A DNA stretch of 64,000 nt from Arion vulgaris. Taxonomy: Eukaryota > Mollusca > Gastropoda > Stylommatophora > Arionidae. A program made the position numbers and the translations under genes. Shown in pieces: positions 11,501-26,300 of this stretch (the stretch's first letter is position 1; every line of letters starts with the position of its first letter). The notes under the pieces were generated by a model. It was not told the origin of the DNA and did not search any database. It saw nothing but the letters and a program-made list of their open reading frames with translations. The stretch spans positions 15,406,427 through 15,470,426 of the forward strand of contig CM036767.1 of assembly GCA_020796225.1 (NCBI GenBank), in the 5' to 3' direction.

Positions 11501-14362
11501 ATAAAGGCCTTTTGGTCAAAATGCCAGTGCATCTTGTTTGCACTGTATTGTTTTTGTACTTTGTAAAAACTACAGTATTGTGTTGTTACATGTTTCACCA
11601 TTATTAGATCAACAGCTTGACAGAAAGTTGACTAATGGATTTACAAATATTTTTCTATCTTTTGCCATGGTAGGAAAAATAAAGTTTAATTTAATTTCTT
11701 TTTTCAATAATTTCTTGCAATTCAAACACATTTTCTATAATTTGTTAGTGGATATAAAGTGAACGCAGACATTCATCAATAGATGCCTACGTAGGATACT
11801 CCATTTGAGATGGTATGACAAGACCACAAACAGAGAACTGTGGGATAGGGCAGGACAACGGCAGGTGGAACAGGAGATAATGAGCAGAAGGTGGCGATGG
11901 ATAGGACACACACTGAGAAACCCCCTAACAGCATCACGAGACAGGCTCTCCGATGGAACCCCAGGGCAATAGAAGTAAGGGAAGACCCAGAAACACCTGG
12001 AGACGGGAGTTAGAAATGGAACGCAAAAAAAGGGGAGAGAGTGGCGAGATCTGGAAAAGATGGCCTTGGATAGGCGGGCTTGGAAGGCCCTGGTTGCGGA
12101 CCTATGCTTCCCTAGGGGCAAAGGGTGAAGAAGAAGAATAAAGCGAACGGCCATCCACGCAATAGGTAAACCTCAGAGATAACAAAACAAAACCCTGTTT
12201 ATGAAGCTCACACAAAAGTCAGTTCTGTAAATCTCTTCCTATTCTAATGCTGCTTGACAAAACAGTATTAGAGAAAAAAAGAAAGGAAGAAATTAAAAAC
12301 TTGCTATATTTTTCTTATGTTCTTGGTCATCGATGGATAAAGTATGCATTAATCATGCATTGTTGCATCTTGTAAGACAACATACTATATTTTACTTATG
12401 GATCTAAATTACAAGCACCTCTCAAGACGTAGTAAGGCTTGCCTGAATGGCGAGGGACACTGGTAATAAGAAAAGCAAATCTTCTTGTAAAAATCAGTCA
12501 AAGGTGCCATGACTGCTTGAATTCATAGTGATGACGGAAAAAAGATTTGATTAAACATTATCGCCGAGTGGTTACCAGTGCCCAAGCTTGGGGTGTAAAG
12601 AATAGAACCAATGTTACCTGCCACGCATGTCATAAGAGGCGACTAAGGAGGTTTGGCTGAAATCGGATGCACGTGTCCTAAATGTGTATGGCTCAGAAAC
12701 ATGGCGAGTCACCAAGTTAAATACAAATAAGATTCAGACCTTCGTCAATGGATGTCTACGGCGGTTTTACAGACTTGGATGGTATGATAGAATTGCAAAC
12801 ACAGATCTGTGGATAAGAACAGGACAGGACCTGATGACCCAGGTTAAGAGAAGAAGATAGTGATGGGTCTGGCATACCAATCGGAAGATACAGTTGTATC
12901 ACTAGACATGCACATGAGTGGAACCCGCAAGGAAAAATGTAAAAGGGGGCATCCTTAACAGACTCAGAGATGGAACCTTTTTGAAGAACTGAAGGATGGT
13001 GGATTGTCCTGGGAAGCCATAAAGAAAACATCCAGAGACCAAGAAAAGTGGCGAACTGTTGAGGCCTTTGCTCTGCGAAAGTGGAGAGAAATTAGTAATT
13101 TCCTTAAGCTCGAATTAAAAGATTTATTTGTTTGGATGTTGATAACCATCACATTATGTTAAATGTAGTTTTGTCTACCCAACACTAGCCTTTTAAAAAA
13201 TTATTTGCTGGGATTTATAGGTTCCAAACTGTTAGAGACTCAGCATATTAACTCTTTCCACGCCCATTTATTTCCTCAATTTTTAAGCAGTTAATTCAAG
13301 GAAGTAAAAAAATTTTCCAAAAATTCGATCCAACTACTTGTCAATAAATAAACATATATATCTTATTATATACTAAATTGAAAAAACTGGATAACCCAAT
13401 AGAATAACAAGGTTGAAAAGTAGTATAAGTAAAATAGTAGAAGTAAAACTAGAAAGACTTCTTATAAGGAAGCAACTCTATGGCGCAGTGTGCGGCTTAA
13501 AGCGTACAACGGACTTCCGAATGGCGCAGTGTGCGGCAAAGCGTGGAAAGAGTTAATGAGACATAACTTCAAAATCTGCTGCTTTTCCATTAATAACAAT
13601 GTTTCCTATTGCTACGTCAATTAAACAAAATATACCTTGATAAAAGCAGTATTGAATAGCTGTAAAATGGACAATCTAAGAAAGATTGTCATGTGGGAAA
13701 GCTTGTAAAACAGTCAAACTAAGAAAGATTGTCATGTGGAAAAGCTTGTAAAACAGTCAAACTAAGAAAGATTGTCATGTGGAAAAGCTTGTAAAACAGA
13801 CAATCTAAGAAAGATTGTCATGTGGGAAAGCTTGTAAAACAGACAATCTAAGAAAGATTGTCATATGGGAAAGCTTGTAAAACAGTCAAACTAATAACGA
13901 TTGTCATGTGGGAAAGCTTGTAAAACAGTCAAACTAAGAAAGCAGGGAAAGCTTCAATACCAACAATAATTGAAATGATTATAAACTTATCGAATAGTGA
14001 CCAGATGTGTTAAAATGCCAATAAATAATGACAGAATAAACTACTAATGCCTTCGAGGGTAAGGGGTGGGGTGGAAATTCGAATAGGTCAAATATTCACG
14101 AAAATGTGACTGACGTTTCTGGGGGAAATATTCAAATCCACAGAGAGACTAAATAGCATGGATATACTTTTTCGGTGTTTAACTTTTCATGACAATTGCG
14201 TTAAGTTAGTATTTAAGATATAAATATGAACCAATAGTCCAGTTTTATAATTTTTACATCTTCCCATCTATGAAAGCTACCTTCTTGCCAAATTTCAAGT
14301 CCGTAGGATGTACAGATATCTTCCATTACAGTCAACAGACATATATACATACTAATTCCAAC

Positions 14363-14399
<37 letters not shown>

Positions 14400-17300
14400 T
14401 TCACCAGCTGTTGGCTCGAGATCAAGGTTCTCCACGGTCAAGGTCTGCAACAGCTATCCTCAGAGTTACTATTACTGATGCTAACAATAAGAACCCTCGA
14501 TTTCAACCATCATTTCAGTCAATCAGAGTTTATGAAAGTAAGTTGACTTCAGATGCAAATATCTCGTCCAGTTCTCTTCTTCAACTCTCCAGATCGACCA
14601 CTCGTTAAACCACTCTTTGTGATTTCTAAGTGATATGTGCTTAAGAGCGATCGATTGTACAGTTGATTGATTGATTGATAGGACCATCATTATTGCGAAA
14701 CATGTTCATTTTGGGAGTAACCATGTGTGCTCTGATCTCTTTCTTGCACAGCAAGATCTCAACTGCAGTGCACGAACTCCACAGCACCAGCGAGGGTCCC
14801 CGATGTCAGTTTGAAGATGGTGAAGATATTTTTGTAGGAATGTTATTTTTATCTTTTGTAATGAATTTTGCCTGGCAGAATCTCGTAGAATCTTTCTGTA
14901 GCATTTAGTTTCGAAGGACTGGATTTTTGTTCTTAATTTTTGTGTAATAGTCCATGATTCACAACCATAAGTAGCCACTGGGAAAATTCATGCTCTCAAT
15001 ATTTTTAATTTTAGTATTTTGCTGGTGCTTTGCCACATGTTCTTCATTGTGTTTAACTTCTTGATTGCTATTGCCAATCTTCTTGGATCTCTTTGGAGAA
15101 GTCACCATTATTGTTAATTATTGAACCCAGATATTCGTAGCTCTCTACACATTGGAGTTCTTCATTGTTTACTTGGATGTTAGGTGAGCCTTTTGCTTTG
15201 TCAGTTGACATGTTTTTGTGTATTCAAATATAGAATCTCTCAGGTGCTCTCTACTACACCTGAATTCATAGCGGATAACGGAAAAAATATGAGGAAAGTT
15301 TATAGAAGTTCTTAATTAATTTTGCTTGGACATTGACTTTCCAGCCTACTTTAAATTGTTTTCAACTGCCAAGGGTTTTTTTACTTGCTCAACTAGAGCA
15401 CCGGACTCAGTTTGTTTATCATACATCTTCGATAAGACTAATAATTAAATGTTGTGATTATGTTTATTGTGGAACATTGCAATCTATTTCAGATGAACCA
15501 GTCGGTAAATCTGTGTACCGAGTGACAGCTACTGATCTGGACAAAAGCAGCAAACTCACATATTACATGACAGCTGATCAGGCAACAGATAGGACAGGAG
15601 ATAATGTCAATCAAAGTGTTTATGACTACACAGTAAGTTTGTCAAAGGGGTGGCGGCACAATATAATATGTATCCAAAGGTGAAGAATTGACTTCGTTGC
15701 ACTGGGTTTCCCCATATCGCTCCGTGCCTGTCGGCAGAGATGGCATGCCATCTGCTGAGAGCATTGCACAAAGCTTGAACTCTGTAGCTCCGGCAACAAT
15801 CCTAGGGATCTCATGAAAAAATTGCATGTGTCTAAGTCCAGATTTGACCCCACAACCTTCAGTACGACAGACAAACGACTTAAGCACTTCGCCATTGAGA
15901 CACTGTAATCAAAGAAATACAAGATGTAAGTTGTGAACCTGGGTCTATGGTAGGTTATCAGTTATATGAGGACTATCATCATAGCACTCCAAACGTGACC
16001 ATGCGGGCTCCGATATCCGCCTCAACAAATCCAGCAGCGGCCCAACACGCCAGTTTAATGTTGATCAATCAATCTTTTTGCATATTTGGTATGTCGTTCT
16101 TTTCACTCTGTACCAATATCGACACTTATCTCCCACAATCTGGTCAGCGATTGGAATTCACAACCCTAAAACTCCTCTGTTTGGAAAGACTCTTTCAATG
16201 CGTTAAGAATGTCATTTCGGTCAATTGCAACTCCCTCTGATATTATAACCATGCTAGCCAATCTATCAGCTCGTTCATTACAGTTTGATTGATAGGACCA
16301 TCATCATTGCACTTCGATGAGTAACCATGTATGCTCCTAACTCTATCTTACACAGGAAGATCTCAGCTGCAGTGCACAATCTCTGTAGCGCCGGCAAGGT
16401 TCCCCGTTGTAATTTTAAAGATGAAGATATTTATGTAGGGATTTTATTTGTGAAATTTATCTAATGAATTTTTCCAGGGCAGCAGCTTTCCTGCCTGTTC
16501 TTCTCGATTTTGAACTGCCAAGGGTTCTTTTAATGCTCAAATTGAACATGGACCTGTGTTTTATCGTCCGTCTCCTATAAGACTAGGGACACGATCTCAC
16601 AAACACTGAGATCAGGGATCTCTGGAAAATATTCAGATGACTCCACGAGGGAGCGAACCTGGTACATTTGGCACAAGAGACGAGCGCCTAACCTCCATGC
16701 CACAGTGACCCCTAATATCCCTATAATTACAGTATGATAGGTTTATCTGAGCAGAAGTAAAGGTTTGCTGCATTCAGAACATTATCTGTGTTCTAGGATG
16801 GTGGGAACTTATGTTCCTGGTAGGATCACCCAGGCCAGACAGGTCACTGAGGAGGGAGCCATACTAAACATGGCTTCCTGGTCCCCTAGTTTTCCAGGGT
16901 CTTGCCAGGGTCTGCAAGGGGACCAAAGAATACTGGGACATACAAAGCATGTGTAAAGGCAACTGAGGTAGGGGCCTAGGAAAGCTACCTAGTAAATAAA
17001 AAACATCTCAGAAATCAGATGTGCGAGCCTACTTGAAAACACATAACTGGCACAACGTACGATCTCTCTTAGACTCAGATCACATACAGGTTACAAAGAG
17101 TGGTTTAACAAGTAGTCAATATGGAGTGTTCGAAGTAGAACAAGAAGAATCCAGTGTATTTTTCCATGTTTCACAAAAATAATAAATTATCAATTGATTC
17201 ATATTATTGTTGATTTCTTCATGTATAATCTACAAATATTGTAACCATATCATGCTGTTTCTTCCGCCAGACATTATTCAGAATAGATGAAACAACAGGT

Positions 17301-20300
17301 GATATCCTTGTCTCTGCACCTCTAGAACGGGACAATGCATCTCGCATTATCTATAATCTGCTGGTGAAGGACATCAATGCTTCCACAATACAAACTGGAA
17401 ATGGTATATCCTGTTTATCTTTCCTAGTTTCAAATGTTACATCTGGCAGGATTTCATCTTACTATCCTGTTATCTTCTTGATCATTAAACCCTTCGCTCT
17501 TCTAAGATGATATACTTTCTCGCAATATTTTATAAGATGAGGCAACACCATTATCATCATCATCAGGTGCTCTGATGGCTGATGTAGGCGATCATGGATC
17601 TCCACGAATCTCTGTCCCTGGTATTTGCAATCATCTCAGATGTTTGACACTCTTCCGTGTCCTGAAGTCAGGCTGTCTAATATTTTTCTCTCTCTTGTCT
17701 TCATCTCGCTCATCTCCCTTTGATTTTACTGGTTGTCACAATGTTTTCTAAACCTCTCACTACATGTCCGAAAAATTATGACTGGCTCTTTCTTATATTG
17801 ACAATATATTTTCTCTGTGTCTTGGCTTCATTCAACACCTCCACATTTGTCATTTTAGCAGTCCATGGGATTCTCATCCTTGTCCAGTTATTGTCTCAAT
17901 AAATTAAGTATCCATTTATAGTCCAACATTCCTTTTTGATTTTTGTCTTTGCTAAGTAATGTTTCTTATGTTGTCAATGTATTTGTCCATGAACACAGTC
18001 TTCTGTCTTTATTATAGGTACCCTCCTCATCCATATTCTGGAGTACAATGATAAAGCTCCATGGTTTGATTTGCCCGTTTATAATATCAGCATGAAGGAA
18101 GAGATGAATATAAAATCATTTGTACAGAACCTCTATTGTAGAGATGTAGATAACAAGATTTCTGAGTATACAATCAAACAGGATAACCCTGGTTCACCAA
18201 TATTCTTTAGTCTTCTTGCTGGTTCAGGTAAGTGAAAATAATGTTGTTGAGTATTGTTTAGGTTAACTTTTGAATATATTTGTTGTATTTGTTATGCTAT
18301 TTGATCAACCTCATGGCACAGTGTACATTCCCATGCGTCATTCTCCGTGGCAACAGCCATCCTAAAGTCCACTTGCTCACCGTACCCATGAGAAGTTGAT
18401 TATTATATCTTCTCTCTGTTGTTATGTAACTTTATGCGTTCAACGTCTTTAGCGCAGCAAGGCATTCCATGAATCATTCTCAGCTGCAGCAGCCATCCTA
18501 AAGTCCACTTGCATAACATACCCATGAGAAGTTGATTAGTATATCTTCTGTCTCTACCACGAAGACGACACTATATGGCATGTCCAAACTCAACTCTTAA
18601 TTCTCACAATCGTTCCAGTATCTGAGACTCGCCCATATCACATAAATGAGCACTTACCACATTGATGGCATCGGCTCTGTCCATACTTCTGCCAGTTTGA
18701 GTTGGGGCATTGTTTGCAAGAAAGTTAGCACATTGTAGTTGTGGTTGTTGGATCTCATGTGATCAGTTGATTGATTGATTAATAGGACCATCATCATTCC
18801 ACTTCGGTGAGTAACCATGTGTGCTCTAATCTTTTTCTTATGCAGGAATATCTCAATGGCAGTGCACGAGCTCTGTAGCATCCGCGAGGTCCTAATGTAA
18901 TTTCAAAAATTGTGAAAATATTCTGGAGAAATTTTATTTTTTAATCTTTCTAATGAATTTTGCCTGTGCAGCTGCTTTCCAGCCTGCTCTTCTCGATTTT
19001 GAACTCATGTGCACAGTATAATTAGACCAACTACCACAGCAAGGAATAGGAAATTGAGAGCCAGGAAACAACAAAACATTGATGACTGAAAACAAGCGTC
19101 AACAGTTTGCAGAATCACTTATATTTGTTCGGGCACATGGTGTCATTGGCAGTGAGAGAGCAGACAGGTTGGCTGGCTCTGCCACCATATCAGATGGCCA
19201 GCCAATGGATAGAGCTGATATTTTGAACGCCCTCATAGAGTGTGGCCGCAAAGATGATGTTCATTTAAACCAATCCAAGTCAACTACTAGAATGCAGGAT
19301 CTGGGTTTGAAGATTGGAGCAGCAAGAAAAGAGCCGCATAACAGATATGTGAGTAGGCTCATCAATCAAAATCGAACTGGTACGGTCAGTCGATGTTGGA
19401 GATATGGCGAAGGTGATCGGAGCACCTATGTATAGGCACCTATGGACATGTCCTGAGTGCAATGAAGATATTCTAAACTGAAACTCATAGTTTACTTGAA
19501 GGTAATATTTGACAATCGACCACTAGTCAATTCTTCCCCTTTGGATCCTTTATTTTTGGACATATAACCCCAACCCCAAAAAATATATATTTGTTTCTAC
19601 AGGAGCCATGACTGTGAATCAGCGTATTGACTATGAACAGATTCAGCGTATTGAGCTCACAGCTACATGCAAAGACTCAGGCCAGCCTCAACTGTCAAAT
19701 ACTACAAGAATCATTGTGAATGTCCTGAACATTAACGACAACACACCAAACTTCACACAGGTATATTTTCAATACACTTTTTATTCATTATTCATAGATT
19801 CTTCTTATTTGGGTACTGATAAACCTCAATCTTAGTTTACTTTTAAGACTGCAGTGGTCACCATTAAGCTGTTTGCATTTATACAAATCTTGATCGAGAA
19901 CACTTCTAATTTTGGCTACACATTTATCATTGTTTTGTTTTTTAAATATCCGGGACAATTTTGTCAATGATTTTTGGCAGTTTAAGGAGTTTGAAATTAC
20001 ATGTACAAGCAGAACTGGATACCTTAGTGCAGAATAAGGAGTGTGTCTAATAGCAAACCACGGAAACAATCAGTATGCATATCCTTCTACACCTGCTTGA
20101 AGTGACAGAACACCTATTGGTCTACCCGGAGTCCTGTGACATCAGAACCACGGAAACAATCAGTATGCATATCCTTCTACACCTGCTTGGAGAGTGACGG
20201 AACACCTATTGGTCTACCCGGAGTCCTGTGACATCAGAACCACGGAAACAATCAGTATGCATATCCTTCTACACCTGCTTGGAGAGTGACGGAACACCTA

Positions 20301-23300
20301 TTGGTCTACCCGGAGTCCTGTGACATCAGAACCACGGAAACAATCAGTATGCATATCCTTCTACACCTGCTTGGAGAGTGACGGAACACCTATTGGTCTA
20401 CCCGGAGTCCTGTGACATCAGAACCACGGAAACAATCAGTATGCATATCCTTCTACACCTGCTTGGAGAGTGACGGAACACCTATTGGTCTACCCGGAGT
20501 CCTGTGACATCAGAACCACGGAAACAATCAGTATGCATATCCTTCTACACCTGCTTGGAGAGTGACGGAACACCTATTGGTCTACCGGGGTCCTGTGACA
20601 TCAGTTCTTCTTGAACGCTCCATGTCAACCACTTGTTAAACCACTCTTTGTGATTTGTATGTGATCTCATCTTAAGAGCGATTGTATGTTGTGCCAGTTA
20701 TGTGTCTACAAGTAGGCCAGAACTTCAAATGTCTCGACGTTTTTATTTACTATTGTAGCTTCTCTAGGCCCATACCTTAGTCGCCTCTTACAATATTCCT
20801 TGTAGGTTGCAATTTTACTATTCTTTGCTCCCTTTGCAGTCCCTGGCAACACACAGGCGAGATTCAGTTCAGTTCTCCTGATTGACATCTTCTCATTGTG
20901 TTCCTACCCTATTATCGATATATGGGAAAACTACAGTAAAAATATATAGTAAAGGTGAAACACGCAAAAACAAAGAAATATACAGGGTGTTCAAGATAAA
21001 AGCAGCCTCATTGACAAATCTTGCATGGTACGCATTGCATTTTGTTGATTTACTATTTTAACCGGTTTTGATTAGCTCGTCCTTTCGTCACTTTTGTTCA
21101 TCGCCCCTTCCCGCACCATAATTACACACCATCACAAAAAGACTCGCTCACTTGTCCTATACTACGTCATAATGCTCCATTGAAGGGGCTGCTTTTATCT
21201 TGAACACCATTTAGTTTTACAAAGTACAACTATATTGCTTTGTTTTTACGCCATGTTTTCTATCCTATTATAAATAATTCCGTTCTCACTGTGAGTCGTA
21301 CCCAATTATCAATACTTCTATCCCTCATTTGATCCTACCCTATTATAAATAACTTTGTCCCTACCTCGATCGTACCCTATTATAAATAACTTTGTCCTCC
21401 ACGATCGTACCTATTATAGATACCTCTGTTCCTCACTTGATCTAACCTATTCTAAATAACTTTGTCCCTCCCTCAATCGTACCGTTATAGATACCTCTGT
21501 TCCTCACTCGATCTAACCTATTATAAATACTTCCGTCTCTCACTCAACCCTACCCTACTATAAATACCTCTGTCCTCACTGCGAGTCATACCCCATTATC
21601 AATACCTCTGTCCCTCACTCAATTCTACCCTAACATAAATACTTCTGTTCTCCCTGTCATCCTACCACATACTTCCTACCTCACTGCCATCCTACCTTAT
21701 TATAAATACCTCTGTTCTCACTGCGGTCATACCCCATTATAATTACTTCTATCCTCACTGTGGTCCTACCATATTATAAATACTTGCATCCTCACTGCCA
21801 TCCTACCATATTATAAATACCTCTGCCTTCACTGCAGTCCTACTCTACTATCACAACTTCTATCCCTCACATGATATGTTTATAAATGTCTGAATATTTC
21901 TCACAGATTGTGTACCAAACTTCCTTACTAGAGAACACAGTTGGAGGTATACTAAATGTAACAGTGAAAGCCACAGATCTAGATAAAGGAGATTATGGTG
22001 TTGTCATGTATCAACTGGAAGATACTTCTGGTTACTTTACCATCGATAACATTACAGTAAGTTCCTCTATATTGTTTGCAGTTCAAATCTGTTTTAATTA
22101 GCAAACAAAACATGATTGAGAAAGGCAGTGGGGGTCACCAGGAAAGATAGACTACGAAATGAGGACATCAGAGGCAGAATTGACATAACTTCATGCACCG
22201 AATACGTCGAAAGACACCAAATGCAGTGTATGGACATTTAATGAGAATGGAATACAACCAACCACCGCTAACAGCATATAATAAAGAGAGATCAGGTACT
22301 AGAGCCAAGGGAAGACCAAGAAAAGATGGATAGACAATATCAAAACCACACTACATAAACACGGATATAACACAACAAGGTCGACTCATATGGCCCCCAA
22401 ATGCTTATTAAAGCTCCCATCCCTACGCTTAACGGTAAGATTCAACAACCAATTCCATCTTCCACCAGGAAATAGACAATAGACAAACCATGCGCCTGAG
22501 TTTTACCGGGCCCAAATTTGGGGTGTAAAGAATAGAACCACTGTTACCTGCCACGCATGTCGTAAGAGGCGATTAAGGAGGTTTAGCTGAAATCGGATGC
22601 ATGTGTCCTAAACGTGTAGAAGTTCTATGCGTTTAGGGGCCTACCAACCAATGTGCAACGTATACACGATCTTGGCAAAGATCAAACATATCACAAAGAG
22701 TGATTAAAATTGGTCGTAAAGAACGAACGCAAAGAAGAAGAAGACAAACCATGATGCTCTCAGCGGCATGTCGCCATGATTAAATAGCGGCTTTGATGCT
22801 CCCAGAGGCTTCTAGTAGGCAATCACTTAAACACTGAATAAACAGATATTCAACAAATGCACTAGCAGACAGGTTTTTATCTGTGTTCTCTTTGTATATT
22901 TTTACGAAACAAGTAATAACAAAACAATAACAATATACAGCAGCATTTCAACCAAAAGGCCTTTATCAAGCAAATAATACAACAGGAGTGATGAATTTCA
23001 CAGCACACTACATAGAGACTATAACAGGGATATTCCAATGATCATAAAATGAAAATCTGTGACTAAAAGCGAAGAACGAAATAAATGTAGAAAAACTAGA
23101 AGTGGAAAAAGAATCGTATCGTTTCTCCTTCTTCGTCATTCCTGTTGTATCGTTTGCTTGATAAATCCCTCTGGTCAAAACGTTGCTGTGTATTGTCATT
23201 GCTTTTGTAAAACTACAGTACTTTGTTATTACGTGTTTCGCCATTTTACATAATTTTACTGCAGTCTCCACTATGTCGATATGTATATTTTGACAGGGTG

Positions 23301-26300
23301 TAATAACAACTCTTCCTAATGCTGTATTTGATCGTGAAAAACAAGACTTTCTATCATTTCTGGTTGTTGCTTATGATAGTCCAATGGATCCTTCAGTTCG
23401 TAGAAACAGTTCAGCACACGTAAGTATTTGTGTATATGCTAAAAGCTGTTTCTTTTGAATTTATATGTTTCATTGTCAGTCGAAGAAATATGTAATCTAT
23501 AATATGCTACATTTGATGTAGACAGGTGGAGACATACTATGGTATGTCCACTTTTATTATTATTACTCTTATGTCCACTTGCGTGCTTTGGGCTCAGGCA
23601 TGTGATGAGACATGGCTCACTCTCCAAGATTATCCTACAGGGAACAGTCGAGGGTGGCAGGACAGGAGGGCAGCCTGGTTTGACAACATCAAGAGCTGGT
23701 CAGGACAGAGTTTCCCCACACTTGCTCGAAGAGTTGAAGACAGAGACTCATGGCATGCTTTTTGTGCAGATGTCTCCACAGTGACACCCCTACGACACTA
23801 ATGGATTACGGGCTTTATTATTATGTCCACTTACTGGATAATATTGGTCTCGAGAAGAGACTGGTCTCAAGAAAAGACCAATTTATAAATGAAGACATCT
23901 GAAAAAAAGTGGGTACAGCTTCATCAAGAACCTCATCAAGAACAGCCTCCTCCCTTCCTTCCTTTCATTTCATTCGCTTGAAATATTGTCTATATATTCA
24001 ATATTGTCTCTTGTGTAAACTTCACTGTCTTCTGTAGCTCACACAGAGGGCTGTGTAGTATTATGTAGAATGTTGTTCCGTTAGGCCAGTGAGTTTGCCT
24101 CAGTATATCATATTCGGGGCAATCTTGAATTTATGTGCTCTGCAGTCTGATGTGCCTGTAAACATGGCTGAATTGCCAATCTTGAATTTTGTATACATGT
24201 GGCTGCAGAGTTGATTGTGTCCTGTTCTAAGGCGCAGAATGAAACTTTTTTTAATCAGCTCATATTATAATCAAGAACCAGCAATTTAACTCTTTCCACA
24301 GCCACATATCCTCAAGTTTTTAACAGTTACATCAAGAGAGTAAAAAAAAAAAAAAAAATTCGATCCCAACTACTTATCAATAAATAAACATATATATATT
24401 ATTATATACTAAATTGAAGTAAACTGGACAACCTAACAGAATAACAAGGTTAAAAGTACTATAAGTAAAACAGAAGAAGTAAAACTAGAAAGACTTCTTA
24501 TAAGGAAGCAACTCTATGGCGCAGTGTGCGGCTTAAAGCGTCAACGGACTTCCGCCATGGCGCAGTGTGCGGCTTAAAGCGTGGAAAGAGTTAAATGATT
24601 TGGCCACATGAGCAGATTACCAACAGACAGTGCACCTCAGAGAGCTATGTTACTCCTATACGTGGTACAAAACAAAAAGACCGTCCATGCAAAAGATGGA
24701 TAAAAAATAACATTGGCAGTGAAAAGCACTATTTATGAAGCAAACACTATTTTTAGGGCTGTTAGGAACTTATTGTTTGATTCTACATGTTGTGTACTGT
24801 GTGAGAAGTGAAACTTTTAACCTCTCTTGTATCCTTTGCTTGATAAAGACCTTTTGGTCCAAATGTTGCTGTTTTTGTATTTTGTAAAACTACAGTACTT
24901 TGTTTTTATGTTTCGTAATATTTATAAAGTGCACACCAAATCCTGTTCTATAACTCTCTTCTTATCCTGAAGCTGTTAGGCAAAACAGGATTAGAAAAAA
25001 TAAAGAACATTAGACAACCAACCCATAACAAGTATGAAAATAACTGCTACAGTTGTATGTCGCTTCTTCACCGTTTGCCCCTAGGGAAGCATAGGTCAGC
25101 AACCAAGGCCTTCCAAACCCGCCTATCCAAGGCCATCCTTTCCAGATTTCTCCACTCTCCCACTCTCTGCACTCCAACTCCCGTCTCCAGGTGTTCCTCG
25201 GTCTTCCCCTACCTATATTGCCCCGGGGGTTCCATCGGAGAGCCCGTCCTGTGATGCCACAGGGGGCCTACAAGTTGTATGTCTTTTGTTTATATTTTCC
25301 AGGTGATTGTTGCCATTGAAGATGTCAATGACAATTGTCCAGTCTTCAACAAGCCCACCTACATGAATAAAGTACCAGAGGGTATTGCTACTGGCACAGA
25401 TGTCATAGATATTATTGTATCAGATGCTGATGCAGATATAAATCAAAAGTTTGTACTTGCTATCAAACCTGGAAGTGGTACTCCACAAGGTTGGTGTTTA
25501 AACAGGTTACAATAGTTCTTGCAGTCATCATCAAATAGCTTGTCCTGAGCAGAACTTTGCCACTCCAACAGTCCTCCGAATTTCTCTCTCTCATAGGCCA
25601 GATATTCTGCCTCTGCAGCCATCATATTCAAACCATCAGTTACATCCTGAATCCATCTTCTCCGTGGTCTTCCTCTTCTTCTCTTTGCCGGTATACCTCC
25701 TTCCATGTTGGTCTTCTCCAGCCCTTCATGTCTTTTTATATGTCCAAAATATCTCAATTTTCTCTTTCTTATTTGTAGCATCAGCCAGTTCTTGCAGTAT
25801 AAAACCAAATTAAGTGCAATATCAGCACCCAATGTATACGTTTGTAGAGTTTGAATTACAAAAAAGTACTTCAACATTTTCTTTTGGTATTATTTTCAAT
25901 GACGCTACAGATAAGAATGAGAAAATTGAAGTATTTTGGAAATATGGACAAACACGAAGGGCTGGAGAAGACCATCGTGGAACGAGACATTCTGGCAAGA
26001 GGAGAGAAGACCCGGAGAAGATGGATTCAGAATATAGCTGATGGTTTTAGCATGATATCTACAGAGACAGGACATCTGGCCTACGAGAGAGAGAAATTTT
26101 GAAGAACTGTTGTGGCAAAGTTCTGCTCAGGACAAGCTATTTGATGATGATTATTTTCAACAGTTTAAGACATCTCTTTATTTATACACAATAGCACATT
26201 TGTATGGAGAGCCGCTGTAGCGTAGTTGTTAGTGAACTTGCTTATCAAGGCTGGTGGTCTGGGTTCAGCTCCCGCAATGCGCGTGGAATTTTCCCGACCA

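Noticed and set aside
13661..13950. CRISPR-like array
   Set aside because: A 43-bp minisatellite with no variable spacers.
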